A DNA stretch of 43,120 nt from Candidatus Nitrosopumilus sp. (GCA_029864805.1 JAOTSS010000010.1:1-43120), one strand, 5' to 3'; counted from the stretch's first letter, positions 16,238 through 25,391 are shown. Numbers and translations: made by a program. The notes: generated by a model not told the origin, from the letters alone.

Positions 16238-16606
16238 TTATGGTGAGAAACCTGAACCGATAACGTTTCTATCCCATTCATCTACCATTGGGTTTTGTCT
16301 TCTTTCAAGTTCTTGCCAGTATCCATTTAATTTTCCAGAAGGGACATTAAATGTTGCAGATACTGTCTCACCAACTTTTGCACTGCATTCAGACACAACC
16401 ACGCTGAGTCCATATTGTGACTCTCCAACACAGCCATATTCTGTAATTGCTATTACAATGACATCTTCAGTGACTTCTGTAGGAACATAGTTCCATGGAG
16501 TCACTGTAAAAACTACAGCAATTGCAATTCCTGCAACCATTACAGAAAAAAGCATACGTCGTGATAGTCTACCTTCTGTTTGTTTTTGTTTGTACATTTT
16601 CCTCAT
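16238..16606 (-). CDS. Membrane-anchored hypothetical protein, paralogue of the 16729 gene
   Basis: The 122-residue protein has a basic N-terminus, one membrane segment at about residues 18-36 (MLFSVMVAGIAIAVVF) and a small extracellular domain. In that domain, VIAITEYGCVGESQYGLSVV and CSAKVGETVSATFN align with the divergent neighbour's IAVTNEGCIAETLDGYSVNI and CNGQPGQYVDALVD, including the two cysteines at the same spacing. The two are therefore probable paralogues. A later Met (residue 4) is an alternative start. No function is known. The 3' end faces the nitroreductase gene. Confidence 0.6.
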   Translation of the reverse strand: MRKMYKQKQTEGRLSRRMLFSVMVAGIAIAVVFTVTPWNYVPTEVTEDVIVIAITEYGCVGESQYGLSVVVSECSAKVGETVSATFNVPSGKLNGYWQELERRQNPMVDEWDRNVIGSGFSP

Positions 16607-16728
16607 TTGTTATAAACAAGAACACAATATAATATCCAAAAACAATTACCACATACAGTTTTCACATGTGAAAGCTACCCATGGAAAACGTATTCATAGT
16701 TTATTATCAATTTGTAGTAAAGAAATCC

Positions 16729-17031
16729 ATGTCTGCAATAAATAATCGCTCTGATAAAAAATCAAGTAAAAACACCACTTTTATCATAGCAGGAGTAATT
16801 GTGCTAGGAGCAGGTCTACTTTTTGCATATTTGATGTTCTACACTGCACCAGCAGAAACAATGGAACTGGTCAAGATAATAGCAGTTACAAATGAAGGAT
16901 GTATTGCTGAAACCTTAGATGGTTATTCAGTAAATATTGGGGATTGTAATGGACAGCCAGGACAGTATGTTGATGCTTTAGTTGATCAAAAAACAAAAGA
17001 GCGTGCTGCCTTGATGAATCCAACAAATTAA
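16729..17031 (+). CDS. Membrane-anchored hypothetical protein, paralogue of the 16238 gene
   Basis: The frame opens at 16681, but I place the start at the Met at 16729 (MSAINNRSDKK), since the upstream 16 codons are unlike the paralogue and lie over promoter-like sequence. The 100-residue product has a basic start, a membrane segment at about residues 17-37 (FIIAGVIVLGAGLLFAYLMF) and a small outer domain with two cysteines spaced as in the divergent neighbour. A strong T-rich terminator follows. The two genes share a 122-nt divergent promoter region, which suggests local duplication by inversion. Confidence 0.6.
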   Translation: MSAINNRSDKKSSKNTTFIIAGVIVLGAGLLFAYLMFYTAPAETMELVKIIAVTNEGCIAETLDGYSVNIGDCNGQPGQYVDALVDQKTKERAALMNPTN

Positions 17032-17057
17032 TTTTTTATTGTTTTTTTATTTTTTAA
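17032..17057 (+). terminator. T-rich archaeal terminator
   Basis: Just after the TAA of the preceding gene are three consecutive T runs (6, 7 and about 7 T). This is the pattern of intrinsic archaeal termination, and no hairpin is needed. Confidence 0.55.
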
Positions 17058-17099
17058 TAATAGTGATAATACCACCTCTAAAAATAGGTGATTTTATGA

Positions 17100-17210
17100 A
17101 TGATAGCAACATCATTTGACTCCAAATTGGAAGAGATAAAAAAGGACCAGATTATTTTTAATTATGGGACAAAAATATATCAAGTAATAAAAAATGTCCA
17201 ATATGATTAA
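17100..17210 (+). CDS. Possible 36-aa leader ORF overlapping the second Usp gene
   Basis: ATG at 17100 opens 36 codons reading MIATSFDSKLEEIKKDQIIF and ending 17 nt inside the next gene. The composition is protein-like and the overlap would permit coupling with the Usp gene, but there is no family match and it may be chance. Confidence 0.25.
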   Translation: MIATSFDSKLEEIKKDQIIFNYGTKIYQVIKNVQYD

Positions 17211-17634
17211 AAATATAGCAGTTGCAATTATCACACCAACGCATACCAAAAAGTCATTTGAGATGGGTCTTCAACTTGCAAAAAAATTTGATGCCGAATT
17301 GACAATAGTTGAATGCGTTTACAAAATACCACCAAAATTGTATTTTTTTGAGACAAAATTAGACAAAAAAATTGCCCAATCTCAAATTTCTAAAATAAAG
17401 GCAGAATTAGATAACTGGAAAAAAATTGCCCAAGAAGAAGGTATTAAAATAAAAACAAAGTTTGCATTAACTGACTCTATAGCACATTGGGTAATTGATT
17501 ATGTAAAAGAGCATAAAATTGATTTGTTAGTTGTTGACTATCCGAAACTGTCGATGGTTGAGGCAACTCTGTATGACGATATCATCAATACAATTCATCA
17601 CAAATCCCATTGTCCACTTTTGACTATGAAGTAA
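17194..17634 (+). CDS. Universal stress protein, probable non-ATP-binding type
   Basis: The 146-residue protein has the UspA fold: an N-terminal strand IAVAIITPTHTKKSF, a central helix region with LDNWKKIAQEEG, and a late strand IDLLVVDYP. Where the ATP-binding G-x2-G-x9-G-S motif should be, it shows YPKLSMVEATLYDDIINTIH without the glycines, so it probably belongs to the UspA-like class that does not bind ATP. The first Met is followed by another three codons later. Its role is likely different from the first Usp gene at 13027. Confidence 0.8.
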   Translation: MSNMIKNIAVAIITPTHTKKSFEMGLQLAKKFDAELTIVECVYKIPPKLYFFETKLDKKIAQSQISKIKAELDNWKKIAQEEGIKIKTKFALTDSIAHWVIDYVKEHKIDLLVVDYPKLSMVEATLYDDIINTIHHKSHCPLLTMK

Positions 17635-17735
17635 TGACAATTAATTATTTCATTTCAGACAATATTGGTTTTTAAAACTAGATGTTTGATTCACTATCTT
17701 CGAGATTTTGTCAGGTGTAATAAGGACAATTATTT

Positions 17736-18749
17736 TTATAGATTGTCTGTAATTTGTTTCGTAAATTCAGAAGTAGACATGTTTCCACCAATATCTTTAG
17801 TTTTAACACCAGATTTCACTAAATCAAAAATTGTCGATTCTAATTTTTGCCCAACTTCAATACATTTTGAATCATTGTGTTTATTTCCCAACCAATCCAA
17901 CATCATTTTAATCGATAGTAAAAATGACGAAGGATTTGCAATATTTTTTCCCGCAATATCAAATGCAGCTCCATGAACAGGTTCAAACAATGCAAAATCA
18001 TCACCAATATTTGCAGCTGGTGCCATTCCTAATCCCCCAACAACTTGAGATGATTCATCAGATAAAATATCTCCAAATAAATTGGTGGTGACTATAACAT
18101 CAAATTTTTCAGGTTGGCGAATTAAATTCATAGCACATGCATCTACATACATCTCTTCAAATATAATGTCAGGATAATCTTTTGAGACTTCAGTGCATGA
18201 TTTTGCAAATAATCCATCAGTAATTCGCATAACGTTTGATTTATGAACACAGGTAACTTTTTTCATAGCATCTCGTTGTGTGGCAATTTCAAATGCATAT
18301 TTTGCAATACGTTTTGATGCATTTTCTGAAATTATTCTCAATGCAATAGCAGAATTTCCCAAACTGAATTCTTTACCGGTATAAAGATCTTCAGTGTTTT
18401 CTCGAACAATCACCATATCAATATCGTCACGTAATGCAGGCATGTGTGGATATGATTTTGCAGGTCGGATATTTGCATAAAGATCAAGCATTCGCCTCAA
18501 CACTACAATCACATCAGCTGCACTCTCACCAACAGGTGCTTTCATACACACGTCAGATTGTTTAATTGCATCAATTGTCTCATCAGGTAACGCATTGCCA
18601 GTTTCTGCAATGGCCTTATCTCCAGCAGATAATTTTAGGATTTCAAATTTTAAGTCAAATTTATCATTAATTGTGTTTATTATTGAAACTGCAGACTCGG
18701 ATAATTCAGGCCCAATTCCATCACCAGTGATTAACGAGATTTTATACAT
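17736..18749 (-). CDS. leuB: 3-isopropylmalate dehydrogenase (isocitrate/isopropylmalate dehydrogenase family)
   Basis: The 337-residue enzyme matches the beta-decarboxylating dehydrogenase family: GDGIGPEL at the N-terminus, RENTEDLYTG (residues ~115-124), the metal-binding NLFGDILSDESSQVVGG segment, and EPVHGAAFDIAGKNIANP near the end. It oxidises and decarboxylates 3-isopropylmalate to 2-oxoisocaproate with NAD. The family also includes isocitrate and homoisocitrate dehydrogenases; I choose LeuB because leuA lies 32 nt upstream in the same operon. A second function in another pathway is possible. A 60-residue frame on the opposite strand over its end is only a shadow. Confidence 0.85.
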   Translation of the reverse strand: MYKISLITGDGIGPELSESAVSIINTINDKFDLKFEILKLSAGDKAIAETGNALPDETIDAIKQSDVCMKAPVGESAADVIVVLRRMLDLYANIRPAKSYPHMPALRDDIDMVIVRENTEDLYTGKEFSLGNSAIALRIISENASKRIAKYAFEIATQRDAMKKVTCVHKSNVMRITDGLFAKSCTEVSKDYPDIIFEEMYVDACAMNLIRQPEKFDVIVTTNLFGDILSDESSQVVGGLGMAPAANIGDDFALFEPVHGAAFDIAGKNIANPSSFLLSIKMMLDWLGNKHNDSKCIEVGQKLESTIFDLVKSGVKTKDIGGNMSTSEFTKQITDNL

Positions 18750-18781
18750 AATACTTCATTAAAAGAAGGGAATTTTAGGAT

Positions 18782-20296
18782 TTAGTTGACTTGTTTTTCT
18801 TGAAGCATTTTTTTGAGCATAATTCTATTGATGGCATCAATTACTGCTTTAACTGAAGTAGTTACAATATCTTCGCCAACTGATTTTGCAGACACCTTAT
18901 TTCCTAGTGCATCTTCAACCTTTACTGTAACTTCACATAATGCAGAAGAACCACCAGAAATAGAAGCTAATCCATAATCTTTGATTCTAATTTCTGAAAT
19001 CTTTCCAGTAATCTTTTGAATTGCATTAAGTGCAGCATCTACTGGACCTACCCCATAATCAGTTCCAATATGATCTTGTCCGTCAATGTTTAGTTTTACA
19101 AATGCGTAGGGCATTGTTCCAATACCTGTTGACACTGAGAATCCAGTTAATTGAACAATTCTTTTGAGTTCCTTTTCTCCCAGGACATCACTTGCAATAG
19201 AAAGTAGTTCTACATCAGTAATTTGTTTTCCTTGATCACCTAACACTTTAACTTTATCTAAGATTTGTTTTGATTGCTCTTCAGTAGGTTTAACTCCATA
19301 TTCTGCGAGCATTGCATTCATTCCATGAACTCCAGCATGTTTTCCAACTTGAAGCCATCTTTTTCTTCCAACTAATTCAGGACTGATAGGTTCGTATGTG
19401 AGAGGATTACTTAAGACCCCATGTGTATGAATACCTGACTCATGACCAAATGCATTGGCACCAACAATTGCTTTGTTTGGCTGAACCATAATACCAACAG
19501 TCTTTGAGATAAATCTAGATGTGTCATAAATTAATTCAGATTTAATATTAGTTTCGTATTTTTGATCATATGGCAAACATTTCAATGCCATGGAAAGTTC
19601 TTCTAGCGATGCATTTCCTGCACGTTCACCAATACCATTTATTGTGACATGTGCACACGATGCCCCTGCATGAATTCCAGATAATGAGTTTGCAACTGCT
19701 AATCCAAAATCATTATGACAGTGAACACTTACTGGAAGTTTTGTGGCTTCTACTGCATCTCTAGTTATTTCTGCCATGTATTCAGGAGTACAATATCCTA
19801 CAGTATCAGGAATGTTAACTCGGTCAGCTCCTGCTATTGCCACTTCACCAAATACTTTTTTCAAGAATTCTCTGTCAGTTCTCGTAGCATCTTCAGCTGA
19901 GAATTCGACTTGTAATCCATGAGATTTTCCATATTCAACTGCCTCAATTGCTTTTTCAAGTGCTTGATCTCTAGTCATTTGGAGTTTGTACTCTAAGTGA
20001 ATGTCAGATGTTGCAATGAATGTATGAATATAATTTAATCCAGCACCAATTGCAGCATCAATGTCTTTCTTGATAGTTCTTGTTAATCCTGCAATCTCGC
20101 AAGATAGTCCTTCATCAGTAATCATCTTAACCGCTTTGAATTCACCTTCTGAAATTACTGGAAAACCAGCTTCAATTGCATCAACACCTAATTCATCAAG
20201 TTTTTTTGCTATTGTTAATTTTTGATCTGGAGACAAAGACACGCCAATGGTTTGCTCTCCATCCCTTAATGTTGTATCAAATATTCTAACGTTCAT
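18782..20296 (-). CDS. leuA: 2-isopropylmalate synthase
   Basis: The 504-residue protein is full length for LeuA. The HMG-CoA-lyase-like catalytic barrel starts with FDTTLRDGEQTIGVSLSP, carries the metal-ligand HCHNDFGLAVANS motif and ends in an N-terminal-type lid with AFGHESGIHTHG. A C-terminal regulatory domain follows (residues ~370-500), which in the family binds leucine for feedback control. It condenses acetyl-CoA with 2-oxoisovalerate. Its ATG overlaps the stop of ilvN by 4 nt (ATGA), so translation is coupled. Citramalate synthase is a possible alternative in this family, but the operon context favours LeuA. Confidence 0.9.
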   Translation of the reverse strand: MNVRIFDTTLRDGEQTIGVSLSPDQKLTIAKKLDELGVDAIEAGFPVISEGEFKAVKMITDEGLSCEIAGLTRTIKKDIDAAIGAGLNYIHTFIATSDIHLEYKLQMTRDQALEKAIEAVEYGKSHGLQVEFSAEDATRTDREFLKKVFGEVAIAGADRVNIPDTVGYCTPEYMAEITRDAVEATKLPVSVHCHNDFGLAVANSLSGIHAGASCAHVTINGIGERAGNASLEELSMALKCLPYDQKYETNIKSELIYDTSRFISKTVGIMVQPNKAIVGANAFGHESGIHTHGVLSNPLTYEPISPELVGRKRWLQVGKHAGVHGMNAMLAEYGVKPTEEQSKQILDKVKVLGDQGKQITDVELLSIASDVLGEKELKRIVQLTGFSVSTGIGTMPYAFVKLNIDGQDHIGTDYGVGPVDAALNAIQKITGKISEIRIKDYGLASISGGSSALCEVTVKVEDALGNKVSAKSVGEDIVTTSVKAVIDAINRIMLKKMLQEKQVN

Positions 20297-20775
20297 GATC
20301 CACCCCTTTGTAAAGCAGCAACACCAGTTCGTGCCATATCAATGATTCCAAGGGGTTTTGCTAATTCCTCAAATGCCTGAATTTGATCAGGAGTGGCAGT
20401 TAATTCAACCATAATCGAATCCTTTTTTACATCATGAACTTTACCGCCGTAAGCATTTGCTAATTTGTTAATTTCCATGCTGTCATTAGCATTACTGAGT
20501 TTTATCTTAAAAAGGCAAAGCTCTCGATATACTGTTTTGTGTTCATCCAATTGTTCAACTTTTACTGTATCGATCATTTTGTCTAGTTGCTTTACGATTT
20601 GCTCTACTTGTTTTTCGTCACCATATGTGGTTATAGTCATCTTAGAATAATCAGGATTATCAGTCACGCCTACAGAAATGCTATCAATATTAAAATTTCT
20701 AGATCGGAAAAGATGAGTCACCTTAAATAAGATTCCAGGTTTGTTTTGAACTAAAATAGAAAGAATTGCCCACAT
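20293..20775 (-). CDS. ilvN: Acetolactate synthase small (regulatory) subunit
   Basis: The 160-residue protein begins with an ACT domain at about residues 1-75 (ILVQNKPGILFKVTHLFRSR and NIDSISVG are typical), followed by the ALS_ss C-terminal domain to about residue 158. The small subunit confers valine feedback inhibition and activates the catalytic subunit. It lies 9 nt after ilvB and overlaps leuA by 4 nt, so the operon is tightly coupled. Confidence 0.92.
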   Translation of the reverse strand: MWAILSILVQNKPGILFKVTHLFRSRNFNIDSISVGVTDNPDYSKMTITTYGDEKQVEQIVKQLDKMIDTVKVEQLDEHKTVYRELCLFKIKLSNANDSMEINKLANAYGGKVHDVKKDSIMVELTATPDQIQAFEELAKPLGIIDMARTGVAALQRGGS

Positions 20776-20784
20776 GGTAAATCA

Positions 20785-22497
20785 CTATGATGGTAAAATC
20801 ATTTCCGAAAGCGAAGTTCCAGGAGCTACAAATGGCAATACATCTTCTTCAGGATCAATTGGAATATCGATGACTGTTGCAATATCACTACTCAAAGCAG
20901 TTTTGATTGCCCTATCAAGTTCATCCATTGATTGTGCTCGGATTCCCTGTGCACCATAAGATTCTGCTAATTTAACATAATCAGGGCAATGACCTTGATC
21001 AACTCCATTCATTCTTCTATTATAGAATGTTCTCTGCCATTGAGCAACCATTCCCAATGTAGAGTTGTTTAAGAGAAACACAATCACAGGAATGTCTTCT
21101 AACACAGCAGTTGCAAGAGAATTTTCAGTCATACTAAAACTACCATCCCCTGCAATGTCAACTACAGGAACATCAGGTTTTGCTACTTTTGCACCAATAG
21201 CTGCGGGAAATCCCCAACCCATCGTACCAAGACCAGTAGAGCTAAAAAAAGTTCCAGGTTGAATTACATCATAAAATAATGATGCCCACATTTGGTGTTG
21301 ACCTACTTCAGTAGTAACAATAGATTCTGAAGGTAACAATTCACGGAGTTTACGTAAAATTTTAGCAGCACCCATTTCACCAGGATGAAGTTTCAAGTTT
21401 TCCTTCCAGTATGCCTTAGTCTCTTTAACGTGTTTAATCCAAGGAGTTTCTTCTGTTTTTTTGATAGTTCTCTGTAAAAGTAATTTTACCATGATTCTAA
21501 GAGACGCTCTAACATCTCCAACAACGGCTATTTGTGCAGTTTGATTCTTTCCAATTTCTGCAGGATCTACATCCATATGAATAATTTTTAATCTCTTTTC
21601 AAATGCCTCAAATGTCCCCACGGATCTATCTGAGAATCTTGTTCCTATTGCCAACACACAATCAGATTCAGCCATCATTTTGTTTGCCTCTGCGTGGCCA
21701 TGCATTCCAATTGGACCTAATGATAAAGGATGATTTTCAGGAAACGCACCTTTACCTTTGAAAGTAGTCACTACAGGAAGCATCAAGGTTTCAGCAATTG
21801 CCTGTAATTCAGCAAAAGCTGATGAAATAATTGTTCCACCACCAGCTAAGATGATGGGTTTTTCCGAATGAAGTAACATATCAATTGCTTTTTCGACATT
21901 CGTAATATCAGGATCAGCCCAAGGATGATATCCTTGAATTTTAAATTCATCAGGAAATATCATCTCCGCTTCATTTATCTGAACATCTTTTGGAATGTCA
22001 ATTAATACAGGTCCTGGTCTTCCAGTTTCTGCAATGAAAAATCCTTTTTTCACAGCTTCTGGAACTTCAGCAGCTGTTCTTGGTTGGAATGCATATTTGA
22101 CAACAGGATTTGCCATTCCAATAATATCACTTTCCTGAAATGCATCTCGTCCAATCATAGCTACAGGGACTTGTCCTGTTACTGCAATCATAGGTGCAGA
22201 ATCTGCCTGAGCTGTTGCAATTCCAGTTAAAATGTTTGTAGCACCAGGTCCAGATGTCGCAAAACAAACTCCAGGTTTTCTACTAACTCTACCAAAACCA
22301 TCAGCCATATGAGCTGCAGATTGTTCATGTCTTACCAAAATATGTCTAATATCACATCTAGCAAATTCATCATACATTGGAAGGTTTGCACCTCCAGGTA
22401 ATCCAAATACTTGTTTTACGCCTTCTTTTTCCATAGCCATCATCAAGGCTTTTGCACCAGTCATGCTTTCCATTTTATTCATTAAATCACTCGCCAT
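20785..22497 (-). CDS. ilvB: Acetolactate synthase large (catalytic) subunit
   Basis: The 570-residue thiamine-diphosphate enzyme joins two pyruvates to acetolactate, or pyruvate with 2-oxobutyrate, at the head of branched-chain amino-acid synthesis. The catalytic Glu is E58 in VRHEQSAAHMADGF, the first domain carries GLPGGANLPMYDE, and the ThDP motif is GDGSFSMTEN followed by LLNN about 25 residues later. The central FAD-type domain is also present. It leads the ilvB-ilvN-leuA-leuB operon; the upstream 209-nt gap must contain its promoter. No attenuator was identified. Confidence 0.94.
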   Translation of the reverse strand: MASDLMNKMESMTGAKALMMAMEKEGVKQVFGLPGGANLPMYDEFARCDIRHILVRHEQSAAHMADGFGRVSRKPGVCFATSGPGATNILTGIATAQADSAPMIAVTGQVPVAMIGRDAFQESDIIGMANPVVKYAFQPRTAAEVPEAVKKGFFIAETGRPGPVLIDIPKDVQINEAEMIFPDEFKIQGYHPWADPDITNVEKAIDMLLHSEKPIILAGGGTIISSAFAELQAIAETLMLPVVTTFKGKGAFPENHPLSLGPIGMHGHAEANKMMAESDCVLAIGTRFSDRSVGTFEAFEKRLKIIHMDVDPAEIGKNQTAQIAVVGDVRASLRIMVKLLLQRTIKKTEETPWIKHVKETKAYWKENLKLHPGEMGAAKILRKLRELLPSESIVTTEVGQHQMWASLFYDVIQPGTFFSSTGLGTMGWGFPAAIGAKVAKPDVPVVDIAGDGSFSMTENSLATAVLEDIPVIVFLLNNSTLGMVAQWQRTFYNRRMNGVDQGHCPDYVKLAESYGAQGIRAQSMDELDRAIKTALSSDIATVIDIPIDPEEDVLPFVAPGTSLSEMILPS

Positions 22498-22706
22498 AAT
22501 TTTAACCTAGTAAATTTTATACATTTTACAGTAGAACAGCAACAGACAAATTTTTCGCAGATGTTCCTGTTAATTTTCTACTCATAGAAATCACAAAAGT
22601 AATCAATTGATAATTAATAAAGATTTTCTGAAAAATAATCATTTTTTATGTATATGATTACACATAAGACTTAAACCAATATTTTCTACATCCAATATGA
22701 GTTATT

Positions 22707-23108
22707 TTGACAGATAATGAAGAAATCATCAAAGTTATTGAAACATTATTTCAAGCAGGGGTATCAAAAGACCTTACAGTATTAAGAAATATTCATCTTA
22801 ATGACCCTAAATTTTCTAGTTTCAGTGATTTACCTCCTTATGATTTGAAAGATTATCAAAATACCATTGAATTGGAGGAATTAAAATTTGTAAGTATTTC
22901 AGATTATAGTTATGAAATAAAAAATCCAAAAATTAGCATTTTTGGAGATACTGCTGTAGTAGCAATAGAATTGATTCAGAAAGGAATGCTAGTAGATACT
23001 AAAGCATACACAGGAGAACACATGATGATAACTGGACGTGCAACATTTGTGTTAGTAAAACAACCAACATGGAAAATTGCACACATTCATCTATCAAAAA
23101 TTGGATGA
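22707..23108 (+). CDS. NTF2/SnoaL-like domain protein
   Basis: The gene begins at TTG 22707; the ATG at 22697 is in another frame and stops within seven codons. The 133-residue product has a cone-like NTF2 fold: an initial helix (EIIKVIETLFQAG), the strand-rich middle (LKFVSISDYSYEIKNPKISI) and the late block GRATFVLVKQPTWKIAHIHLS typical of SnoaL-like proteins. No catalytic residues are evident, so this may be a ligand-binding or isomerase-like protein of unknown substrate. It is convergent with the aldolase gene 4 nt away. Confidence 0.75.
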   Translation: MTDNEEIIKVIETLFQAGVSKDLTVLRNIHLNDPKFSSFSDLPPYDLKDYQNTIELEELKFVSISDYSYEIKNPKISIFGDTAVVAIELIQKGMLVDTKAYTGEHMMITGRATFVLVKQPTWKIAHIHLSKIG

Positions 23109-23112
23109 TGGG

Positions 23113-23982
23113 TTATTTTTTAGAAGGGTTTGATTTTTTGGGTTTCTTTTGATTTGAGTTGAATGATTTCTTTGGTGAATTTGATTTCTTTTTTGGTTCT
23201 TCACTTACTAATTTTTTATAGAGTTTGAATGCCTGATCAACATTCTGATTTCCATGGACAATTGCTCTAACAGCTCTAATCATAGGGACAGGATGGTCTG
23301 ATTGCCAGATGTTTCTTCCCATGTCAACGCCAACTGCACCACCCTTGATTGCGTTGTATGTCAATTGCAATGCATCATGCTCAGGGATTTTTTTCCCACC
23401 TGCAACAATAATTGGTACAGGACATGATTGGACAACTTTTTCAAAATTATCACAATAGTAAGTTTTTACAATATGTGCACCTTGTTCAGCAGCTACTCTA
23501 CATGCCAAAGAAAGATATCTAGCATCTTTACCGAGTTCTTTCCCGACTGCAGTCACTGCTAAAACTGGGAGTCCATATTTTTCAGCTTCACCAACTAACT
23601 TTCCAAGATTAGCAATAGTTTGATATTCATATTTTGAGCCAACAAAGATAGACATTGCAAGGGCACGGGCATTTAGTCTGATTGCATCTTCAATGGATAC
23701 TGTGATATCTTCCTGTGAAAGATCCTCACCAATAATACTTGAGCCTCCAGAAACTCTCAATACCATAGGAGTATCAGTTGTTGCTGAAACACATGCTCTT
23801 TGAATTCCTCTTGTGACCATCAAAGAGTCACAGTATTTCAAGAGCGGTGCAATTACTTTTGTTGGATCCTCTAATTTTTCAGTTGGACCAAGAAAATACC
23901 CATGATCTACAGCCAACATTAATGCCCGGTTATTTTGTGGTTTAATGATACTAGAAATTCTATTTTTTAATCCCCAATCCAT
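23113..23982 (-). CDS. LsrF-like class I aldolase with lysine-rich C-terminal tail
   Basis: The first 260 residues closely follow the FbaB/LsrF fold: LMLAVDHGYFLGPTEKLEDP, the VLRVSGGSSIIGEDLS block, the Schiff-base lysine in IVKTYYC, IIVAGGKKIPE and GVDMGRNIWQSDHPVPM. This order is that of LsrF, the 3-hydroxy-5-phosphonooxypentane-2,4-dione thiolase of AI-2 breakdown in bacteria; in archaea related proteins also serve as aldolases in aromatic amino acid or sugar pathways, so the substrate is open. After residue 260 a 25-residue Lys/Pro/Ser tail follows that the family usually lacks, which could bind nucleic acid or membranes. It lies 46 nt downstream of an alcohol dehydrogenase gene on the same strand. 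Confidence 0.8.
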   Translation of the reverse strand: MDWGLKNRISSIIKPQNNRALMLAVDHGYFLGPTEKLEDPTKVIAPLLKYCDSLMVTRGIQRACVSATTDTPMVLRVSGGSSIIGEDLSQEDITVSIEDAIRLNARALAMSIFVGSKYEYQTIANLGKLVGEAEKYGLPVLAVTAVGKELGKDARYLSLACRVAAEQGAHIVKTYYCDNFEKVVQSCPVPIIVAGGKKIPEHDALQLTYNAIKGGAVGVDMGRNIWQSDHPVPMIRAVRAIVHGNQNVDQAFKLYKKLVSEEPKKKSNSPKKSFNSNQKKPKKSNPSKK

Positions 23983-24028
23983 GTCTCTTCGAATTTGGAA
24001 TAACCGAAATACCTTTCTTAAGCCTTTC

Positions 24029-25057
24029 TCATTTTGTAATAATTATCTTCATTGCATTCTCACCTGTACGTGCATGATCAAATGCCTTTTGAGAATCATT
24101 AATGGAATAAGTATGAGTGATTAGTTGTTTGACATCGATTTTCGAGGATTCTATAAGATCAAGGGCTTCTTGTGTATCTTTATCAGAAGCAGCATAACTA
24201 GTGACAAGAGTTATTTCTTTAGAGTAGATTTTACTCATATCCAAATTTAGTTGTGCACCTTTTGATGGAACTCCAAACATCATAACAGAGCCTCCTTTTC
24301 TGACCATATCTATTGCATCCTCTAGTGCCTTGAGATTACTAGTGGCTACAATTGCCACATCGACACCTCTTCCATCAGTACCATCTAGAATTTTTTGTTT
24401 TCTATTTTCATCCGCAGAATTAATTGAATCAGTTATATCAAATTTTTTTGCAAAATTCAATCGGAATTCATTAACGTCAAAACAAAAAATTTTTGAGAAT
24501 TTTTTTACATGTGCTAGCATTACGTGCATCATACCAGTTGGACCAATCCCAAAAATTGCAGCAGAGTCACCTTCACGATATTGAAATTTTGTCCATGCTC
24601 TAACACAACATGCTAAAGGTTCAATCATTGCAGCTTCTTCAAAACTTAGCGAGTCAGATATTTTCAAAATACCACCATGAGATACATTCCATGCCGGAAC
24701 AACATATTCTTCAGATAGTCCGCATGGAGACAAATTTGTTTCATAGTATTTTGGACACATGGTTTCATTTCCATGATTGCATAAATGACAATCATAACAA
24801 GGAACATGGTGATGAGTAAAAACACGGTCACCTTTCTTAAGTTCAGTAACCTCAGAACCAACTTCTAAAATTATTCCAGAGGGTTCATGTCCCAAACGCA
24901 TTGAAGGTTGACCATATTGGCCAAAAACTTTTTCTAAATCTGAGCCACATATCCCACAAGCATTCATCTGAACTAAAACATCACCGTCTCCTATTGATGG
25001 CTCATCAGTTTCGTCAACAGAAATCACAGAAGGTTCTTTAACAAATGAAGTTTTCAT
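24029..25057 (-). CDS. Zinc-dependent medium-chain alcohol dehydrogenase
   Basis: The 342-residue enzyme has the MDR fold. Catalytic zinc ligands appear as C37 and the H57-E58 pair, and structural zinc ligands as C87, C90, C93 and C101 in the loop CYDCHLCNHGNETMC. The NAD(P) fold carries IGPTGMMH around residue 175. Threonine, sorbitol or glucose dehydrogenase-like relatives have this layout; the substrate cannot be named. The neighbouring LsrF-like aldolase on the same strand suggests sugar or aldehyde metabolism. The start at 25057 is the first Met of the alignment. Confidence 0.85.
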   Translation of the reverse strand: MKTSFVKEPSVISVDETDEPSIGDGDVLVQMNACGICGSDLEKVFGQYGQPSMRLGHEPSGIILEVGSEVTELKKGDRVFTHHHVPCYDCHLCNHGNETMCPKYYETNLSPCGLSEEYVVPAWNVSHGGILKISDSLSFEEAAMIEPLACCVRAWTKFQYREGDSAAIFGIGPTGMMHVMLAHVKKFSKIFCFDVNEFRLNFAKKFDITDSINSADENRKQKILDGTDGRGVDVAIVATSNLKALEDAIDMVRKGGSVMMFGVPSKGAQLNLDMSKIYSKEITLVTSYAASDKDTQEALDLIESSKIDVKQLITHTYSINDSQKAFDHARTGENAMKIIITK

Positions 25058-25097
25058 GGTAAACCATTAGAAAATTGAATATAAGTAGATTAAATAA

Positions 25098-25391
25098 TCA
25101 TACACCTAGAATCTTTTTTAGCATAACTCTGTAATCAACGTCTGTTTTTTCACTTCCTGTTGCAGGCAATGCAAAAACTAAAGTAGATTTTTCGGCTCTT
25201 AGCGCTGTTAATTCATCATTAATTGGTTCAGTAATATCATCACTTACCAAAACCAGTCCAACATCAGAATCGTCAGTTAGTCTCCTAATTTCATCCAAAG
25301 CCTTTTGAGGAGTTTCAGAAATAATTCCCGGAACACCTGCTAATTGGAAACTAGTGACAAACGATTTGCTGCCAACAGTAAAGATTTTCAC
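25098..25391 (-). CDS. atpF: A/V-type ATP synthase subunit F
   Basis: The open frame reaches 25445, but I place the start at the GTG at 25391 (VKIFTVGSKSFVTSFQLAGV). This gives 97 residues, the usual length for subunit F, whereas the longer start would add 18 residues not seen in the family. The FQLAGVPG block and the later DVGLVLVSDDITEPI segment are family features, and the C-terminal helix follows. Subunit F binds the central stalk of the A-type ATP synthase. Other subunits are not in the window, so this is a detached atp gene. Confidence 0.8.
   Translation of the reverse strand: MKIFTVGSKSFVTSFQLAGVPGIISETPQKALDEIRRLTDDSDVGLVLVSDDITEPINDELTALRAEKSTLVFALPATGSEKTDVDYRVMLKKILGV

Noticed and set aside
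17665..17976. 103-codon plus-strand frame over the leuB 3' end
   Set aside because: It lies almost wholly antisense to leuB, has no recognisable domain, and begins in the gap without a promoter.
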